Assembly: GCA_037349315.1 (NCBI GenBank)
Contig: JBAIAC010000162.1
Location: 248,001-312,000 of the forward strand
DNA length: 64,000 nucleotides
From: Chelydra serpentina
Lineage: Eukaryota > Chordata > Testudines > Chelydridae
Reading direction: 5' to 3'
Made by a program: the position numbers and the translations under genes. The notes beneath the pieces were generated by a model, which did no database searches, was not told where the DNA came from, and was given only the letters and a program-made list of their open reading frames with translations. Positions 47,099 through 57,985 of the stretch are shown in pieces. Each line of letters begins with the position of its first letter. The first letter of the stretch is position 1.

Positions 47099-49235
47099 TG
47101 TCGTGAAGCTGGGAGTTGTCCTGTTAGCAGTAAGGCTATAGGGAGCGAACACCTGTCTATTAGATAAGTGATGTGCTTCCTTGGGTAACTTGCTCACACA
47201 GTTGACAAACAACGGGCTACTTCTGAAAGTAGCTCCAGCGTAGCCATTCACAGCCCAACCCTCTGAAGGCCGTCAGAGCGTCATGCAAGATCAGGTCCTA
47301 AACCTTCTAGCCTCTAGTTTACACACAATCCATCTTTCTCTTTCAGAAGCTTGCCACGGCTCATCTTCTCCTGAGATTGCCTGAGTTTCGGAGACCACGC
47401 TCCTGAGACCGGTGGGAACGACATGCTACAGCAAGCCATATATTGTATGTACCTGCGAAGGCCCTTTCTGTCAGCATTACGGTATAAACTCTAGTATCTG
47501 CAGAGGTAAAATCTCCACCCTTCTGCATCACATGAGACTAAAGAATGGAATGCAGGTCCTTTCAACTGCATGTAGTGAAAGGCCTAATTATGGAGGATTA
47601 TAATGTAACATAGTTGAGGTAACTGTTGCATCTTAAGTTTTGAGCAAGTTTTTGTAATGCTTCCGTGGTCTCCTAGCCTGAGCCACGGGTGTGGGCCAGG
47701 CTCTTCCCTCAAACGCCTGAAGGATTCCAACCCCTGCCGCTCTGGCTCTGTTGAGGGGAGATATTTTGGTGGGCTTGCAGCCAAAGGTTTTAGGGCGTTA
47801 ATACAAATGAGTCTGTCTTACAGTGAGGAGAAATGTAAAGCGTCATACTAAAATATTTAAACATGAAGCTAATGTGGGGAATGATGATCATTTTTAACTA
47901 ACTTTGTTAGTAACTGACAGGTTGCTCATAGCCCAGTAGGAGTTAATATTTCCCTCTGGAGTTTTAACTGCTGTTCAAATAAACAGGAGTAAAATTGGAA
48001 GATGGTAAAAGATGGTTATAACACATTCCGTGTATGCTTGTCCTTGGCTCTCAGTCGGCAGCATAGACCAGAGTGCTGGAAACTCCTGGGTTCCATTGCT
48101 GGCTATTTTGCGGACTCACTTCAGGAACTTGGGCCAGCTACTTTGACCCATATTTTCAAAGTGGCCTGTGATTTTTTGGGTCCTCAACTTGACACCTTGG
48201 CTTTGAATTCTTTTAGAAGTGGCGAGTATCCTGCATCTCCAGCTGATGTCAGTGGTTGGGCAGCAGCGCGACATGAGCCTTTTGTGATAGACAGACAAGT
48301 GAAATTAACCAATGCAGTTAAAATCCCAGCGAGCGCAGGTTTTAGTTAGGGCTAAGTATTCTGCACTGAAATCCACACGTGAAGAGCCGAGAACTCGGCC
48401 CCAGAACATCTGCACTCCAGGCCCGACAGAGATGCAGCATGCTATGCATGCTGTCTCCAGGCAGCAGACTTGCCTTTGTGTCTAATTGGTAATGTCTCTC
48501 TGTGAGCCTTTAATTTGGTTTTGATTTGGTTTTGCTCATTGAGTTGACTGGTGTCCTTGTTTTGCTGCGTTCAGACGTGCCCCACTGATCAGTGACAAAC
48601 GGAACTCTTCTGTGTGTATTGTCTGGCTGTTGTCAGTGGTAGCCCAGCATTGGGCTTTTGGCTCACAATGTGGGAATTGTGAAGGAACGCCGTTCTTGAC
48701 CTTCCTGGCTCGCGCACAGCGCTGCCCAGGAGGGAGTGCAAGGGGATGGCACTTGTTTCCAGGCTTGGGAATCAGCCCTGCACGGAGCATGTTCACTGAC
48801 CCTTCACAATGGGCAGAAAAGTAGGTGTTTTGAATTTTAGCTGACAGGAGCCAGCCACGTTACTACGGGCATCTGCCTTGTTTCAGTTTTGTCTGGTTGT
48901 AAGTTGCTTTCTTTACTTTTCAGCTGCATACAGTTCAGCAAAGGGGTTACTGCTTACATTTCAAATGTGTTCATTTTCCAGTTCTCCTGGTTTAAGCCAA
49001 ACTCTGTGTTTGTGCTGCAGTCTCTAGACACAATGGGCTACAGTTCACGCCCAGCTCTGAATTTCTGGCTCAGCTGCACTCCAGGCTGTTGTGGGCTGTT
49101 TGTGTGTGGATTTTGTAGTGCAGGTGTCACTAGTGGAAAGCCAGTAGAATGTGGCATTACGGAGCGGGACCAAAGTCTTTCCTCTCAATGCCCTTTTTTT
49201 GGTGAGTCCACATGTGTTATTTGTATTCCGATCGC
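47099..49235. other. Intronic DNA, nothing recognised
   Basis: No supported exon. The stretch near 48130-48245 has weak similarity to the old GTTAGGTGCCCAACTCCC family. Confidence 0.35.
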
Positions 49236-49244
49236 ACCGGAGGC

Positions 49245-49430
49245 CCCAGCCCAGGTAGGAGCCCCGTTATGCTAGGTGCGGAACAGACACAGTGAGAGAC
49301 CCCGCCTGCTTGAAGAGCATGCAGTGGAAACAGACAAGACAGACGAAGGATTACTGTCCCCATTTTGCAGAGGGCGGGGAGCACAGAGAGAGTCAATGAC
49401 TTTCCCAAGGGGAAAGAGAACTTTGAGTGA
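49245..49430 (-). repeat. MIR-like SINE, minus orientation
   Basis: GAGCCCCGTTATGCTAGGTG (tail), GAGACCCCGCCTGCTTGAAG, ACTGTCCCCATTTTGCAGAG, GACTTTCCCAAGGGGA. A separate tail piece, CAGGCCCCATTCTGCTAGGC, lies at 49590-49609. Confidence 0.75.
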
Positions 49431-50334
49431 TTGTGTTGGACTGTGTTAGTGTTCTCTGTGAAATGTGTATTGCAGAAAGCAGGCGGTTTTGTTGGGTTAA
49501 TCAAAGGACTTTCTCTTTTCCCCTAACCTAAGTATAAGCATCATTTAATATTTGCATTGCAGTAACATCCAGAGGCTACAGCTGGGAGCCAGGCCCCATT
49601 CTGCTAGGCATTGTATGCACACAGAGTTTGCAGAGGCTGAGGTTTGATGCTATTGGGGCTTGGAAGCGTTTGCATGCCAATTTCTCCCCAGTTTTACAGG
49701 GTTTAATGGCTGGTCCCTGGTAGTTCTGAGAGACCCGAGCCGAGGGACCAGCACCAGGAGTCAGATATCGGCTCCCATTTCACTGCACTCGCCTCATCTT
49801 CCCATTTCCTTAGCACTGTTTTAATCCAGCATTATCGCTATAATTTCCTGTACCGGGCAGTTAATCCACAGACTTCAGCAGCTGTGTAAGGAGCTCTGCC
49901 TCTCCTGGCTAAAGGAAACTGCTGTTTCCATCTCTTGCCTTGACTGTTTAAAAAAAAAAAAAAAAAATTGGCAAAGGTTTCTCGTCCTCGTGACCTGGAG
50001 CAGGGAGATGCAGCAGCTGCCCTTCTGAATCAGGCTCCAAAGCCACAGCGGGTTTGGCTTGGGCTTTTAGGGAGATAGGCTGTTCTGGAGACAAACAAAT
50101 GGATCTGAGACTCTAAAATGGAGGGAGAGAAAATGTTACGAACCTCCCGGTAACATGCCCTGCAACAAACCAAGCAGCTTAATCAGAGGCATGTTGCCTG
50201 GGTGCTGATTTGCTCCCGGGATGCTTCATGTGCAGATAAATGTATTCCAGAATCGTAGCCTTACTCCCCTGTCCGGTCGCACAGCACTTCTGAGAGAGTT
50301 CATTGCCAGGGCTGGCTGTCATCTCCCCATCTTA

Positions 50335-50485
50335 GCTGGGATTTTCAAAGTCACTCAAAGCAGTTAGGCACCCACTGCAGGGCAGAAGGGACCGCTCTGA
50401 TCATTTAGCCTGGCTCCTGGATAGCAGAGGCCAGAGAAATGGAAATGCACCCAGTGATTCCTGCAATGGAGAGAATTACTCCCCT
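50335..50485 (+). repeat. Old interspersed repeat and CR1-related fragment
   Basis: GGATTTTCAAAGTCACTC and GTTAGGCACCCACTGCA (50339-50382) belong to the TTAGGTGCCCAACTCCC family. GCAGAAGGGACCGCTCTGAT, CATTTAGCCTGGCTCCTGGA, CACCCAGTGATTCCTGCAAT (50382-50465) match a common turtle CR1-related sequence. Confidence 0.55.
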
Positions 50486-51684
50486 GTCATGGCTTGTGTC
50501 CGAGTAAAGAGCATTTCTTAGTTTGGGCGGGGCTCTGATTGGTCCTGGCAGGTCCAGGTTATCTGAAAGCACTAACGGGCTTATCTTTGGTACTCAAGGA
50601 CCTGCATACCCGGCTGGTAGGATTGGGAGCCTCTGAACTGGGACAAGATGAGGTCTCGGCCCACTTTTAGGAATGGAACCACAGCCCTGGCAATGCAGCG
50701 GAGTGGCTGTTTGCTTGTATGGCTGTGGCGCTCAGAGGCCCACAGTCAGGAATCGGAGCCTGTCATGGGGGCTGCAGGGAGATCGTGCCTTAGAAATTGC
50801 ACAGCAGTGATAGGAGTAAAAACTGCCCCTTGCCCCCAGCTCGCTGGGCAATGGCCAGCAGGGAGCCGGTGGCCCTCTGGCCAGGTTAGCTCTTGCCGTG
50901 CTGTGGCCGGTGATGCTGCTCTGACATGACATGGAAAGTGGTGCTGTAATGGGGAACAATTACTGCCTTCGCTCGCTTGTACCTTTCTCTGCCTCATCAA
51001 AGGCTTGAAGTATCTGTTGACACCACTGGTGGCTTTGTTACTCTGGCCTCTGATCCAGCTAAAAACATCCCATGCCGCCTGGCCCTGGGGCATGAGTGGG
51101 CCAAGAGATGTGGGTGCGGAGTCCTGCGGCTCCAGCGGGCATGCACAGGGAGAGGGATCCTGGGACCTGCCATCCGGGAGCAGACCCGTGCGCCTTCCCA
51201 TCTTCCCGCTGGCGCGGGAGGAGGGGAGACTTCTGGTTCCTCAGATGTCTCTGAGCCAGTGACTGATGTGAAAACCTGAGCTCTGAGTAGGGTCCCATGA
51301 CAGCACCTAGCTGGAGATTCCCAGCCCTTTTTCCTCCCTGGTAAAGGGCAGGCAGGCTGGGCTTTGCCCCCGGCCTTGGCTAGTCGGTGTCCGTTCTAGA
51401 TGGGTGCTCCCTGGGCATGTGTGTCAGTGCCCACTGCAGGGCTCCCTGTACCTTCCTCCAACGCAGCCGGTACTGGCCATCTTGGAGATGGGATGAGACT
51501 AGATGGGCCTGCTGGGTGGAGATAGCCCGGCAGCTCCCTGTTTGGAAGAGAACTGCCCAGGCTGCGTCGCTGGGGTTGGACCTGGCCCCCCGTTCCTCAC
51601 TGTGCCCCATAGGGTGTTGTGTTTACTTCCAGAAATTTTCTTTATATACCAGTTGCATTTCATTGCCTAGAGACGCTCCTTTGC

Positions 51685-51843
51685 CGGCCTTCCTTGGATA
51701 ACAGTCACTGGAGGTTTTCGTAAGGAGGCTGGGTAGCCATCTATCTTGGATGGTTTAGACACAACAAATCCTGCATCTTGGCAAGGGCTTAGACTAGCTG
51801 ACCTTTGTGGTCCCTTCTAACTCTCTGGTTCTCTGATTCTATG
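51685..51843 (+). mobile_element. CR1 LINE 3' end
   Basis: CTGGAGGTTTTCGTAAGGAG, GCCATCTATCTTGGATGGTT, CCTGCATCTTGGCAAGGGCT, TTAGACTAGCTGACCTTTGT, GGTCCCTTCTAACTCTCTGG and the terminal GATTCTATG. Only the 3' end is present, the usual 5'-truncated form. Confidence 0.85.
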
Positions 51844-52080
51844 TCTGGTTTTGTAAATATGCAGCTCTTGGGGGAGACACCTGCAACTTCCCACCTGCTT
51901 TTGGGGGATGATTTTATGTGAAAAAGTGCAAAATTTTGACTGGCTTATCGTTCATAATGGCCAAATGTTGACTTTGCTCTTGCTAATCCTCAGTGCACAT
52001 AAAGGTGGCTATTCTGAGTTTGCTTAGCTGGAAAGAGACTGAAACTTGCATTTGAAGTAGTGTCTGTGAACTCCTGTTTC

Positions 52081-52190
52081 ACAAAAAGAACAGGATTACT
52101 TGTGGCACCTTAGAGACTGACAAATTTAGGTGCTACAAGTAATCCTGTTCTTTTTGCTGACACAGACTAACACGGCTGCTACTCTGAATC
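52081..52190. repeat. Head-to-head fused copy of an interspersed repeat (hairpin)
   Basis: CAAAAAGAACAGGATTACTT plus GTGGCACC (52083-52110) faces GGTGCTACAAGTAATCCTGT plus TCTTTTTG (52130-52157): arms of 28 bases with one mismatch and a 19-base loop. The right part continues as GACACAGACTAACACGGCTG, the known end of the family also seen at 47008. Confidence 0.75.
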
Positions 52191-52334
52191 CCATTTCACA
52201 GTTTCTCGCAGTGCTTGTCTGCTCGGTGCACTTAGGTCTGTATTTCAATACTCGTCTGCCTGCCATTGTTGTTTCAAGCGTGGGGATCTCAACTTTTATA
52301 ACTTTAGAGTAGGAAGATTTGACTTTGGGGAAGA

Positions 52335-52485
52335 CTTTCTAAAGTGCACCCCAGACACTGAACTCTTATTGATGTTCATTGGGAGTCAGGCACTGAATTG
52401 CCATTTGTACCTTTGAAAACCCGCCTCTGTAGCTGACAGGCGACAGTTAGGTTCCTAAATCTGCATTTAGACACCTAAATAAATG
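52335..52485. repeat. Old interspersed repeat (GGGAGTCAGGCACTGAATTG family)
   Basis: GGGAGTCAGGCACTGAATTG, CCTTTGAAAACCCGCC, GTTCCTAAATCTGCATTTAG and ACACCTAAAT: a degenerate member of the family with facing GTTAGGTGC and GCACCTAAC motifs. Confidence 0.5.
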
Positions 52486-52847
52486 GCTTGGCTTTTTGTG
52501 AATGTGTTGAGCAGTCATTGGGTCCCACTGATTTCAGCCTCCACTGACTATTATGGTGCCCAACAATGACCTTGGAAGCCTGGCTTTGGGAATCTTGACC
52601 ATGTAGATTGAAGGGAAAGGTCTTTCCTCCCACGATAGTAACGAGGGCTTGAGGGATGTGTAGAAGATAGATGAATGACCTTAATAACCACACCGGAGGT
52701 AGTCGGTAATGAATAATTCTTTGGTAACTCTTGGTCATATGCCTGCTGCATTATTCCAGTAACAGCTGTTATAAAGAACTAGTCAGTGTAGAGATGTTCA
52801 GTGTAATCCCTGGTGGGGAAACTGAGCAGAATCTGCTGACCTTAGGG

Positions 52848-53141
52848 TACGTCTATACTTATGCGTCGCGTCGGAGGAGTCCAATCGATCTTCTGGGTTC
52901 GATTTATCGCGTCTTGTCTAGACGCGATGAATCGAACCAGGAAGTGCTCCCCCGTCGACGCTGGTAATCCTACTCCGCGAGCGGAGTAGGCGGAGTCGAC
53001 GGGGGAGCCTGCGCGCCGCGTGTGGACCCCGGGTAAGTACCTTTTCATTCGAACTAAGATACTTCGACTTCAGCAACATTATTCACGTAGCTGAAGTTGC
53101 ATATCTTAGTTCGAATTGGGGGGTTAGCGTAGACCAGCCCT
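52848..53141. mobile_element. MITE built of four consecutive hairpins
   Basis: Ends GGGTACGTCTATACT (left) and AGCGTAGACCAGCCC (right), imperfect inverses with shared GTCTA. Inside: hairpin 1, GGTTCGATTTATCGCGTC at 52896-52913 with its inverse at 52921-52938 (one mismatch); hairpin 2, GCTCCCCCGTCGAC at 52946-52959 with 52995-53008; nested hairpin 3, CCTACTCCGC with GCGGAGTAGG at 52981-52990; hairpin 4, ATTCGAACTAAGATACTTCG (53047 onward) with its inverse ending about 53116. Rich in CpG compared with its surroundings. No coding capacity. Confidence 0.8.
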
Positions 53142-53144
53142 TCG

Positions 53145-54700
53145 TTATCTTCAAAAGCTCATTGTTTAGGAATGTTACTAGGGGACACCGCATCATCACT
53201 CAGATAGTTCTGACCGTCTGGGCTGTCCAGCGCTTTCCCTCTTACTGATGATTTCTCATTTCCTGGAGGAAATGCTGTTGCAGAGAGAATTGTGAGTAAT
53301 CGAGAAATGATGCACTACGCGTTTCCTTTGCTTTGCAATCTCAGTGCCTAGAAGACATGTTAACCCGGAGATGGGAAAGGAAAAGATTAGTCAGAGTTCA
53401 GGAGTCAAGCTCATCCCACTGACGTTGGGTGAACCCTCTTGGGGGTGAATTCGGCCCAAGAATCTAGAACTGCAAACTTCAGTCGGATTAACTGAAAGCC
53501 TGAGAATTTCCTTAGTTGTAATATGGCAATAAAAGAAGAAAAGCCACCTGATTATCTCTAGGTGCATTGTTTACTTCTGTCTCTAAAAGGGCTCCTGGAG
53601 GGATAAAGGTTTATTCCGGTGCTTCCTGGAGATGCTTCCAATTGACATTGCAATTACTTGAGGTAAATGTAGATTATACAAGTGTTTTGTGTTGCTTTGA
53701 ACGGGCTCCTGCCAAGGCTTTCCTTTGAAAGTCCAGACCGGGATCGCATGCGGATGAGGAACTCCTTCGGAATGTAACCCTCTGGAGCTTGTTCATGCAG
53801 TGTGCTCGGCTGGATCAGACAGCATGTTGCATCTTGGGTTACTTGCTTCCGCTTTAGTTTAAGTTTGTTCTGCATTTGTGACAGTTACCAAAATGTGCAG
53901 ATTAGGTTTTGGAACTTGATACCCATTTTGTACTAGGCTCCAATAGGCATGTGAAGGGCTTTACCCCTGGGATCCAAGGAAAACATGCATGGCATTGAAT
54001 TTATTAGTGCAATACATGACTTGAAGGAGCTAAGGAGAGGGTAGGAGCGCCTAAAGATGTAGGTAACGCAGGTGGTGAGCAGTGGGTTTGTAAATCAGAC
54101 TGTAGCCCTGGGGCCTGTCGTCTTCGCCACTGCAGAATTGTTTTCTTGGTTGAATAGTCTATCCAAATGGAAAAGAAATATTTGTGTCCCTCTGAAATGC
54201 TTAAGCATGTTGCTACATAACGCTGTGTGGAATGCGCATGGAATTAATTATCCATGGATTGTGAAGTACGTTTGAATAAATCAAAGGAGGTGCTTTCTGC
54301 TATGAATCCTCCAAACGAAATGAACGTCTAGATGCTTGGTCTGTGAATCATTTGGCATGGGGACAGGATTACTTTCTGGTAATTGCTTTTAATAGCTGAA
54401 GTCTATATTTAAAAGCAGGTAATTCTTACTGGGACCAGTTGAACCTTCAGATTGTTAGCCCATTCACACTTGGATTGAGAGGAATGGTATACCTGTGCTG
54501 CTTTGTTGGTTTAAACGTGTAGTTCTGTTGGGATGGATTTGTCCCTCTCTCGACTCAGGCTTTGAAAATATTTGCATTGCAAAGGGTCACTGCTCCGTGC
54601 CCATTAGAAAGCTGGAAGTGTTGAGCTGAAAGGAGTGCCCTGGGGAAGTGGAGGGATAGATTGGCAGTATATCCTGACTAATGGCTAGTTTATTGGTATA
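53145..54700. other. Intronic DNA, nothing recognised
   Basis: Single-copy DNA, no supported exon or complete repeat. Confidence 0.35.
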
Positions 54701-54704
54701 ATTT

Positions 54705-54845
54705 AGAGAAGCTCTTGTGGTTAAGACTCTGGACTGGACTTGGGAGATCTGGGTTCAGTTTCAGCTCTCCTACAGACTCGTGGTGTGACCTTTGCTCTAC
54801 CCAGGGGTCACTTCCACAGCTGTGACACGGGGTGCTCAGCCTGTC
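54705..54845 (+). repeat. MIR-like SINE, 5' part
   Basis: GCTCTTGTGGTTAAGACTCT, GGACTTGGGAGATCTGGGTT, CAGTTTCAGCTCTCCTACAG, ACTCGTGGTGTGACCTTTG. The matching tail (GTACAGCACCGAGCACAGCA, about 55043) lies beyond the palindromic element at 54879-54998, which appears to have inserted into or beside this SINE. Confidence 0.65.
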
Positions 54846-54878
54846 TTTCTTCTCCCACTCTTTGTGTCTTGACTATTT

Positions 54879-54998
54879 AGGCCCCAATCCTGCGACCGCT
54901 TATTCCCGTGCTTAGCTTTACCACTGTCAATGGATTTCAGATCAGTGGCACTACCCAGTAATTAAGCACGTGCATAATTGTTTGCAGGATTGGGGCCT
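54879..54998. mobile_element. 120-bp palindromic element with 15-bp perfect inverted ends
   Basis: AGGCCCCAATCCTGC (54879-54893) and GCAGGATTGGGGCCT (54984-54998) are exact inverses. Interior motifs GTGCTTAGC and TTAAGCACGTGC also face each other around TCAATGG. No clear target duplication. Confidence 0.75.
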
Positions 54999-55429
54999 CA
55001 AATTGTGAGCTCTTGGAGTCGAGGACTAGCTTTCTAGGCCTATGTACAGCACCGAGCACAGCAAGGCCCTCATGGCAGTGGAGGCCTGTGGGCATTGCAG
55101 TAATAGAAACACACAAAGAGGGTATTCCTGTCTCTAAAGCTCTAGGGACTTCCTCAAAAGAGGCAGAGAGGGTTTCCCTGTTGATACATTGGTGCATACT
55201 TTTGTACTTACACTTAAAACGATCAGTTACATGTAATGAAATCTTCTAAGCCCTGTCAGACCAGAGTAGCTCTCCTCCCCTCTTCGAGTTACTGCACAGT
55301 TCAGAATCTGAGACGTGCCCAATTTTATTTTTATTTTAAAAATTAGACTGGGAATTAATTAGATCCGAGCAGTCACTTGAATTTAAAATCACACACCAGC
55401 TGTTTGTGCAACTTTTATCATGTTGCAGG

Positions 55430-55640
55430 AGGCAGAATACCTTTCCTCGTAATATTTACTTCAGTTGCCACCCTCTCCCACCCGTGTTGGCTTGACAGTC
55501 CCACAGAGCATCACCTATATCAATAGTATGCATAATTTATGCTAATATCTGCCAAGCCATCTGTTGCTCGCTTTTTATTGACTGACTGAATGGCTCTTAT
55601 TCAGTGTAATTATTCCACTGTAAACGTCCCTTTTATCCTG
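55430..55640. promoter_or_regulatory. Candidate noncoding regulatory element (POU-type sites)
   Basis: Non-repetitive DNA with ATGCATAATTTATGCTAAT (55528-55546), two facing octamer-like sites, and several TAAT motifs nearby. The look is that of a conserved enhancer, but conservation cannot be tested here. Confidence 0.25.
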
Positions 55641-56232
55641 AAAAAATGAAGTCAGTCTTTCAAGCACTCTCACTTTTCTCCGGTTTCTTCAACAAGTCTG
55701 TATGTACGTGCACGCGCATGTGTATTTTTAACATTGGAATCAAAGCCTTCTGCGTGGATCTTCTCCGGAGCGGAAATGCGGCTTGGTTTATGCAAACGCA
55801 GAGTTTACAGTTTCTTTTAGTACTAAATCTAAGCAAAGATGCTGTGATGAAACTGAGCACTGCTCCAGGATTCCCGGTGTCTGTGCTCTCGGAATCCAGG
55901 TGTATGTGAAAGCTGGCTATCTTGTGAATTGCTTGAGCTGCTTCTTCCTTGGGTGTGTTTAGGAGGCATTTCTTTGGACTTTCCTTCGGTTCCAGGCTGA
56001 TTTCTGTTGTTGGCCTTAGTACTCCATTCAGTCACAGTTGTAAATGGTGAATCTGTAAATAATTAAGGCTGGCGGCCAATTAAAACACAGTCTCTGTTTG
56101 TTTGTTTTCCCTGAACTGTGGCAGAAGGAGGTGAGTTGCCTATCCCGTGACCCCTGCAGCAAAAGGCAGCTTTTGTTTAACTGGAGGCAGGTCAGGCTTT
56201 CACAGGAGCAGAAGACAGCAATATTGACTTTT

Positions 56233-56411
56233 GGGGGGGAGGGATAGCTCAGTGGTTTGAGCATTGGCCTGCTAAACCCAGGGTTGTGAGTTCAATCCTT
56301 GAGGGGGCCATTTGGGAATCTGGGGCAAAAATTGGGGATTGGTCCTGCTTTGAGCAGGGGGTTGGAATAGATGACCTCCTAAGGTCCCTTCCAACCCTGA
56401 GATTCTATGAT
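56233..56411 (+). repeat. Turtle tRNA-derived SINE with CR1-like tail, copy 2
   Basis: GATAGCTCAGTGGTTTGAGC, CTGCTAAACCCAGGGTTGTG, AGTTCAATCCTTGAGGGGGC, GGGCAAAAATTGGGGATTGG, GTCCCTTCCAACCCTGAGAT and TCTATGA. It has an intact B-box region and is about 95% like copy 1. Families of this type are known from hidden-necked turtles. Confidence 0.92.
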
Positions 56412-56844
56412 TGTCCCGCACTTCAGACTCAATGAGCGCATGATGATGGAGAAGTCAGAATGCATCTCTGATTGCCTTATGTGGCAGACATTAGTCTTCG
56501 TGATCAATTTCAGGGTTTCTAGCATCCTCGGGCAGCTTTTGAACATTGCTGGTGAAATATTTTGGCCTCTTACAAACAAAGTATTGTATCCGTTGTAACT
56601 AAGTGCAAGAATCCAGGAACTGTAACCTAGGGGAAAATCTCATTAGGGTGCTCTGCCTGTTTGTTCTCACTGCTGTTAATGATGGAACTGCTACCAATAT
56701 CAACAAACGCCTCTGAAAGTTCTTACTGGCCCTAAACCTACTGTGTCTTAAATCCGTGGCCAGTAATGAGTTCTGGGGTTGCATGTGTCTGTGTGGCTGG
56801 TGGCTCCTCTGAGTACAATAAAGTAGTGAGAGAAGAGGTGTTCC

Positions 56845-57085
56845 ACCGGGCTGAATCTGGCCCCAGGATTTCCAGTAAAGAAAATCCTGGGATTTCAAAG
56901 GAGCCTGTAGGAGTTAGGTGCCCAACTCCCTTATGCCGCTTGGAAATCTGACCCTAGATCTGCTCTAACTCTTTCATAAAGCAAGTGGGGTGAGATTTTC
57001 CCTTAGGAGAGTTAGGTGCACAAGTCCCAGGAAAAGTCAGGGCGGCTTGTGCTCCTGATTTCTTTAGGTGCTTTTGAAATCCCCC
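56845..57085. repeat. Old interspersed repeat, GTTAGGTGCCCAACTCCC family
   Basis: GGATTTCAAAGGAGCCTGTA, GGAGTTAGGTGCCCAACTCC, GGAAATCTGACCC, then a second partial copy with GAGATTTTCCCTTAGGAGAG, TTAGGTGCACAAGTCCC, TTTAGGTGCTTTTGAAATCC. A further copy is at 58668-58740 (GGGAGTTGGGTGCCTGACTC). Confidence 0.6.
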
Positions 57086-57589
57086 TTTCTAAAAGCCTGG
57101 ACCTGATGCTAATCGGGGTTGCAGAGTCACTTGCTCTGCTGTAAAGTTGTTGAGAGACCAGAATCGGGCTCCCTTTTCTTTATCTACTTCTCTATTGGTC
57201 CCGTTTTGTTAGCTGCCGCTCTGTGCGTTGTCATGGCGAAGAGCCCGCCAACCTGGTTTACCAGTGTTAGCATCTGATGCTGGACACCAAATGCTCATCT
57301 GGCCCCCCTCTGAGCAAACAGCCTGCCCTTTGGTCCGATAGCCATCTGGTCAAGGTGACAGTGCAGGTTTTTCTTTTCCCTTTGACAGCTTAATTGAACG
57401 CTGAACATCAACGGTTTCTCTTGGGAACCTGGCTGGCTGGTTTCATGCATCGGACACGGATGCGCTATAGGAAAACTCGTTGCTTAGGGTTTTCAATTGA
57501 GTAATTATTGGTGTGACATCGTGCAGGTTAGTCTCTGTTAGTCTGGGATAGGTTGCTCCTAGCTTAGTGGGTTTCTATGTGGCGTCAGT

Positions 57590-57985
57590 CTCACCTTTCC
57601 CAGCGATGACAAAGCTGCTGCTTCTTGGGCTGGGGCAGGGGGTTGGGGCGCGGGCTTACCTCGGGTGGCTCCTGGTCAGCGGCGCAGTGGCGTCCTGCCT
57701 GACCTGGCACCGCAGACTGCGCTGCGCCCCGGAAGCGGCCGGCAGCAGGTCTGGCTCCTAGGCGGAGGGCTCCATGCGGCTCTTGCCCGCAGGCACCGCC
57801 CCCCCAGCTCCTGGCCAATGGAAGTGTGGGGCTGGTGCTCAGGGCGGGGGCAGCGCATGGAGCCCAGGGCGCAGTGCGGTGTCAGAACAGGTTGGGACTA
57901 GCCTGCCTTAGCCGGGCAGCACTGCCGACGGGACTTTTAACGGCCTGTAACGACCCAGTGCCTACAGTTTGAAAACCACTGCTCT
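57590..57985. mobile_element. GC-rich interspersed element with a hAT-like right end
   Basis: A GC-rich island in AT-richer DNA: GGGCTTACCTCGGGTGGCTC, GCGCTGCGCCCCGGAAGCGG, CAGGCACCGCCCCCCCAGCT, GACGGGACTTTTAACGGCC, ending CAGTTTGAAAACCACTG (57965-57981), whose inverse CAGTGGTTTTCAAACTG is typical of Charlie-type hAT ends. The left end is not resolved. Reading frames inside are by-products of GC content. Confidence 0.55.

Noticed and set aside
57606..57761. Short plus-strand frame with a signal-peptide-like start (MTKLLLLGLG)
   Set aside because: It lies in a GC-rich interspersed element that recurs in turtle genomes; not a gene.
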